Source: Halolacustris sp051744345 (lineage in GTDB: Bacteria; Actinomycetota; Humimicrobiia; Humimicrobiales; Humimicrobiaceae). From it: a stretch of 24,277 bases of DNA. The notes under the pieces are model-generated. The model saw nothing but the letters and a program-made list of their open reading frames with translations. It did no database searches and had not been told where the DNA came from. Shown piece by piece: positions 21,394 to 24,277 of this stretch (position 1 is the stretch's first letter; every line of letters begins with the position of its first letter). Both the position numbers and the translations under genes were made by a program. Location of the stretch: NCBI GenBank assembly GCA_051744345.1, contig JBNJCW010000026.1, positions 1 through 24,277 of the forward strand. The letters are read 5' to 3'.

Positions 21394-22491
21394 ATGAAAA
21401 AAATATCATTATGGACAATAGTTATAATATTATGTGTATCACTGGCGGGTTCATATGCGCTCGCAGGTTGTGCTGTTGAGGAACCGGTAGAGGAACCTGT
21501 AGAAGAACCGGTTGAGGAACCGGTAGAGGAACCTGCTGAAGAGCCAGTTGAGGAACCGGTAGAGGAACCTGTTGAAGAGCCGGTAGATCTTGTGTTTGGT
21601 AATATTCCGGTTGCCATGTCAGATGAATGGAACGGCTACAGTGTTGAAAACTTCAGGTATGCAGCAGAGAAAAAAGGCGTTGATGTGGTAGTCCTGGATT
21701 CTGAGTGGGATGGTGAAAGGGCTCTCCGTAATCTGGAAGACCTGATAACCAGGGATGTAGACCACATAGGTGTATTTGTTTACACTCCTGAAGCAGCTCA
21801 GGATTTTATAGGCAGGGCAAATGAAGCAGGAATACCTATTTCTTTTGAGAATACCAAACTGGTTGACCAGGTAGAAGGCGACTATGTATTTAATGCGGCT
21901 CCTGATTATAGAGAAGTAGGGTATGAAGCAGCTAAATTCATAAGCGAAACCTATCCGGATACCAAACTGTTCTATGCACGAGGCCTTCCAGGAATGGGAA
22001 TTGTTGAAGAGTACCAGATAGGAATAGACGAAGGCCTTGAGGAATTTGGGACTGTTGAGCTGGTAGCGAGCAGAGATACAAATTGGGATACCGAGACAGC
22101 ATTTGATGCAACCCAGGACGTAATAGTAGCAGGAATCGAGTTCGATGTAATATTTGCCAATAACGAATCTATGGCAGTTGGCTGCTATGGAGCACTGGAT
22201 GATGCTGGCATGGCCGGCGAAATTCCAATTGTTACCACCGGCGGCGGACCTACAGGCATACAGATGCTGGAGGATGGAATAGTTGATGCTACTATTTCTT
22301 CACCGGTTTCTCTACAGGGGCTGTGGCTGTTTAAGGCCATGTGGCTATATACTGCTCAAGGTATTGAACCGCCTGAGAAGTTTATCCCGCTCCCCACTAT
22401 TCCAGCTACACTGGATAATATAGATGATATTATATCGTGGGAACCTTCTGATGAGCTGATTGATTATATTGGCGGTTTGGATGAATGGTAA
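21394..22491 (+). CDS. Sugar ABC transporter substrate-binding lipoprotein (family 1/4 type)
   Basis: 365-residue lipoprotein. A signal peptide with lipobox LAGC gives Cys26 as the lipidated residue; next comes a (VEEP)9 tether (about 28-63) that should hold the domain off the membrane. The binding domain begins at LVFGNIPVAMSDEWNGYSVE and has the Peripla_BP_4 order: NFRYAAEKKGVDVVVLDSEW, LEDLITRDVDHIGVFVYTPE, RANEAGIPI, DVIFANNESMAVGCYGALDD and a C-terminal hinge ISSPVSLQGLW. Such proteins bind monosaccharides (ribose, galactose, xylose types) for Rbs/Mgl-like importers. ATG 21394 is chosen over 21367 because AAGGAGG is spaced 8 nt from it and it starts the signal peptide (MKKISLW). It is followed by a stable hairpin and the ATPase gene. 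The sugar is unknown. Confidence 0.9.
   Translation: MKKISLWTIVIILCVSLAGSYALAGCAVEEPVEEPVEEPVEEPVEEPAEEPVEEPVEEPVEEPVDLVFGNIPVAMSDEWNGYSVENFRYAAEKKGVDVVVLDSEWDGERALRNLEDLITRDVDHIGVFVYTPEAAQDFIGRANEAGIPISFENTKLVDQVEGDYVFNAAPDYREVGYEAAKFISETYPDTKLFYARGLPGMGIVEEYQIGIDEGLEEFGTVELVASRDTNWDTETAFDATQDVIVAGIEFDVIFANNESMAVGCYGALDDAGMAGEIPIVTTGGGPTGIQMLEDGIVDATISSPVSLQGLWLFKAMWLYTAQGIEPPEKFIPLPTIPATLDNIDDIISWEPSDELIDYIGGLDEW
21475..21582 (+). repeat. Tandem repeat: 9 x 12 bp organised as 3 x 36 bp
   Basis: Nine 12-bp units encode VEEP (the sixth AEEP). The codon pattern repeats every third unit: each 36-bp block starts GTTGAGGAACCG GTAGAGG, then a third unit that varies. The array therefore grew by duplication of a 36-bp block, making it a candidate for length variation between strains. 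Confidence 0.9.
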
Positions 22492-22524
22492 ACTCATAGC
22501 TGAAACAGCTACTTAGTATATGAT

Positions 22525-22557
22525 GCTTTTGCGCCCCTCTAAAGGGGGCGCAAAAGC
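22525..22557 (+). promoter_or_regulatory. Perfect 13-bp hairpin between binding-protein and ATPase genes
   Basis: GCTTTTGCGCCCC (22525-22537) pairs with GGGGCGCAAAAGC (22545-22557), 7-nt loop. No T-run follows, so it is not a standard terminator. Likely an mRNA 3'-end stabiliser that keeps the binding-protein message more abundant than the downstream genes. The rest of the 224-nt spacer shows no gene. Confidence 0.6.
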
Positions 22558-22715
22558 TGCAAAACAACAGGAATTTTTTTCTAAAGAATTTGGTGTACCA
22601 TGCTCTAGGTATAAAAAAAGTTACTTGATAAAAAGCCATCATCCATATAAAAAAAGGAACAGGAATAGAACTAAAATTAGAGCCTGGTTCCAGCTGAGAA
22701 AACGATTACAAGATC

Positions 22716-24212
22716 ATGGAAAACAACAAGGTTGTTGAAACCAAAAATTTAAACAAGTCTTTTCCGGGAGTAAGGGCATTGGTGGATTTTTCCTTTAAGC
22801 TAAGGGAAGGAGAGGTGCACTGCCTTATTGGAGAAAACGGAGCAGGAAAATCCACCTTTATAAAGATACTCTCGGGCGCGTACTACCCCGACAGCGGTAA
22901 CATAAATATAAATTCCAGCTCTCATCCCCGGCTGACCCCTGCTGAAGCACGGTCATTAGGGATACAGACCGTATATCAGGAAGACATACTGGTATCCCAG
23001 ATAACCGCAGCAGAAAACATATTTTTAGGCTCCCAGGCTGTAGGAAGAAAGTTTTTTGTAAGCTATACCCAGTTAAATAAGAAGGCTAGAGAGCTTGCCA
23101 GATCTTACGGCATTGAACTGGAGGTGGAAAAACCCTATGAACAGCTGAGCCCCTCAGACCAGCAGTTTGCCAAAATACTAAAGACCCTGGCCCAGAGGCC
23201 CAAGGTGCTGATACTGGATGAGCCCACTGCAGTGTTTAACAAAGAAGACATAAAACTGGTAACCGACCTGGTAAAAAAGATAAAAGAGCAGGGAGTGGCA
23301 ATAATCTATATAACTCATCACCTGGATGAGGTAATAGAGGTGGCAGACAGGGTAACTGTATTAAGGGATGGCAAAAAGGTAGCCACCCACACCAGGGAAG
23401 ATGAAGAGTTTAACTCAGATACCCTGGCCAGCGAGATGGTGGGCCGCCCGGTTAACCTCTTCTATAAGAAGGAAAAGCATCAAATAGGCGAGGTGGGTTT
23501 CGAGATTAAGGGTCTTAGGCTTGCCAAGAACTCTCCCTCCATAAGCTTTAAAATAAGGCGGGGAGAGATACTGGGCCTTGCCGGGTTAAAAGGTTCCGGA
23601 AGGACTGAAATAGTCAGGGCCATATTCGGGGCAGACCCTAAATTTAGCGGAAAAATATACCATAACGGAAAAGATATTACTCCCCACAGCCCCGGTCAGG
23701 CGGTAGAGAGGGGCATATCCCTTCTAACTGAAGACAAAAAGGCCAACGGGCTCTGCCTTAACATGACAGTGGCGGCAAACATAAGTCTGGTGGGCCTGGA
23801 TAAGCTGGGATCCTTTTTTATAAACCTTAAAAAAGAAGAGCAGGAGGCCAGGGAGTTTGTCCAAAAACTTAACATAAAGACCCCGTCGCTATCCCAGGAG
23901 GTGCAATACCTTTCCGGCGGTAACCAGCAGAAGGTGGTGCTGGCCAAGTGGCTGTTTAAGGGAGTGGAGCTTCTTATTGTGGATGAGCCTACCCAGGGGA
24001 TAGACGTTTCTGCCAAGGTAGAGGTCTATGAGCTTCTCTCCGGGCTTGCTGCTGAGGGAAAATCAATCATCATGATAAGCTCGGAGATGCCCGAGCTTAT
24101 AGCCCTAAGCGGTAGGGTTATAGTGATAAAGGACGGAGCCATATCCAGTGAACTTGCTGGAGAAGACATAAATGAAGAAAACATTTTGCAAGGCTTTATG
24201 GGAGGAAAATAA
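22716..24212 (+). CDS. Sugar ABC transporter ATP-binding protein (RbsA/MglA-like, two NBDs)
   Basis: 498-residue double-ATPase of the CUT2 class that powers monosaccharide import from the cytoplasmic face. NBD1: Walker A GENGAGKST (39-47), Q-loop Q88, Walker B VLILDEPTA (164-172) and H-switch ITHHLDE; its signature is LSPSDQQ (144-150) instead of LSGGQ. NBD2: GLAGLKGSGRTE in place of a standard Walker A, LSGGNQQK, and LLIVDEPTQGID. An aberrant second P-loop is normal for this family. No clear Shine-Dalgarno precedes ATG 22716; the N-terminus MENNKVVETKNLNKSFPGV nevertheless aligns with family starts. The permease begins at the very next base. Together with the upstream lipoprotein and ROK regulator it forms one sugar-uptake module; the sugar is not identifiable. 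Confidence 0.92.
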   Translation: MENNKVVETKNLNKSFPGVRALVDFSFKLREGEVHCLIGENGAGKSTFIKILSGAYYPDSGNININSSSHPRLTPAEARSLGIQTVYQEDILVSQITAAENIFLGSQAVGRKFFVSYTQLNKKARELARSYGIELEVEKPYEQLSPSDQQFAKILKTLAQRPKVLILDEPTAVFNKEDIKLVTDLVKKIKEQGVAIIYITHHLDEVIEVADRVTVLRDGKKVATHTREDEEFNSDTLASEMVGRPVNLFYKKEKHQIGEVGFEIKGLRLAKNSPSISFKIRRGEILGLAGLKGSGRTEIVRAIFGADPKFSGKIYHNGKDITPHSPGQAVERGISLLTEDKKANGLCLNMTVAANISLVGLDKLGSFFINLKKEEQEAREFVQKLNIKTPSLSQEVQYLSGGNQQKVVLAKWLFKGVELLIVDEPTQGIDVSAKVEVYELLSGLAAEGKSIIMISSEMPELIALSGRVIVIKDGAISSELAGEDINEENILQGFMGGK

Positions 24213-24277
24213 GTGAACGATTTAGAAAACAGACAACCTTTCTTCTCTAAACTCAAAGTGCTGAAGCACCAGATAAC
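24213..24277 (+). CDS. Sugar ABC transporter permease, 5' end only
   Basis: GTG 24213 directly follows the ATPase stop, with GGAGG at 24201-24205 (7 nt spacing). The visible 21 codons, (M)NDLENRQPFFSKLKVLKHQI, fit the cytosolic N-terminus of an RbsC/MglC-type permease before its first membrane helix. The window ends within the gene. The call rests mostly on operon position. Confidence 0.65.
   Translation, partial: MNDLENRQPFFSKLKVLKHQI

Noticed and set aside
21475..21582. CRISPR-like array
   Set aside because: The repeats are contiguous 12/36-bp coding units without spacers, in frame within a lipoprotein gene.
21351..21617. Minus-strand frame rich in Gly-Ser-Ser-Thr repeats
   Set aside because: It is the antisense shadow of the VEEP repeat region of the binding protein.
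22520..22738. 72-codon frame between binding-protein and ATPase genes
   Set aside because: It starts across the GC-rich hairpin, overlaps the ATPase start, has no ribosome site and a biased low-complexity composition (Lys, Arg).

Overview
This window looks like an accessory stretch of chromosome from an uncultured anaerobic bacterium with moderate G+C, rich in AGG (Arg) and ATA (Ile) codons. It has mostly Gram-positive-style features: strong Shine-Dalgarno (SD) sites, a lipoprotein sugar-binding protein, and several TATAAT boxes placed so close to the start codon that the mRNAs would be leaderless. I cannot fix the phylum from sequence alone; candidate lineages of Actinomycetota, Bacillota or Atribacterota are all possible. 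No tRNA, rRNA, CRISPR array, integrase or transposase was seen.

Layout. 1-4.2 kb (+): an AhpF-like flavoprotein reductase, a PfkB-type sugar kinase, a PAS-PAS-GGDEF-(degenerate HD-GYP) c-di-GMP protein and a 2TM protein. 4.1-5.7 kb (-): an NAD-dependent epimerase and a DUF6125-type protein. 5.7-8.6 kb (+): a YhfC-type membrane protease, a D-cysteine desulfhydrase/ACC-deaminase-family enzyme and a membrane-anchored alpha/beta hydrolase, closed by a run of hairpins. 8.7-11.9 kb: a small Cys-rich protein, a zinc-ribbon protein, a PNPOx-like flavin protein, a cysteine desulfurase with a near-consensus promoter, then SHOCT and PepSY-like membrane proteins and a terminator. 12-14.4 kb: a membrane GAF-PAS-GGDEF diguanylate cyclase facing an MBL-fold hydrolase.

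The most notable locus is 14.8-16.0 kb. A sigma70-type promoter (TTGAGA-17-TATAAA) precedes about 610 nt of non-coding, hairpin-rich DNA whose two ends pair in a perfect 12-bp helix. It is followed directly by a TTG-started gene for a 189-residue four-helix membrane protein with the FCNDVVGD (DxxxD) motif. This is the arrangement of OLE RNA (Ornate Large Extremophilic RNA) and its membrane partner OapA. None of the isoprenoid, DNA-repair or nusB-type genes that usually surround ole-oapA is present here.

16.2-19.6 kb is a decay island: opposed fragments of two glycosyltransferases, a broken archaemetzincin (two frameshifts) that once overlapped an apparently intact methyltransferase gene, and a broken glucosyl-3-phosphoglycerate synthase (two frameshifts plus a TAG). 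This suggests loss of a glucosylglycerate-type compatible-solute pathway. 19.9-24.3 kb is an intact sugar-uptake operon: a ROK repressor lacking the family's zinc ligands, a lipoprotein binding protein with a (VEEP)9 tether, a double ATPase, and the first codons of the permease, cut by the window end.
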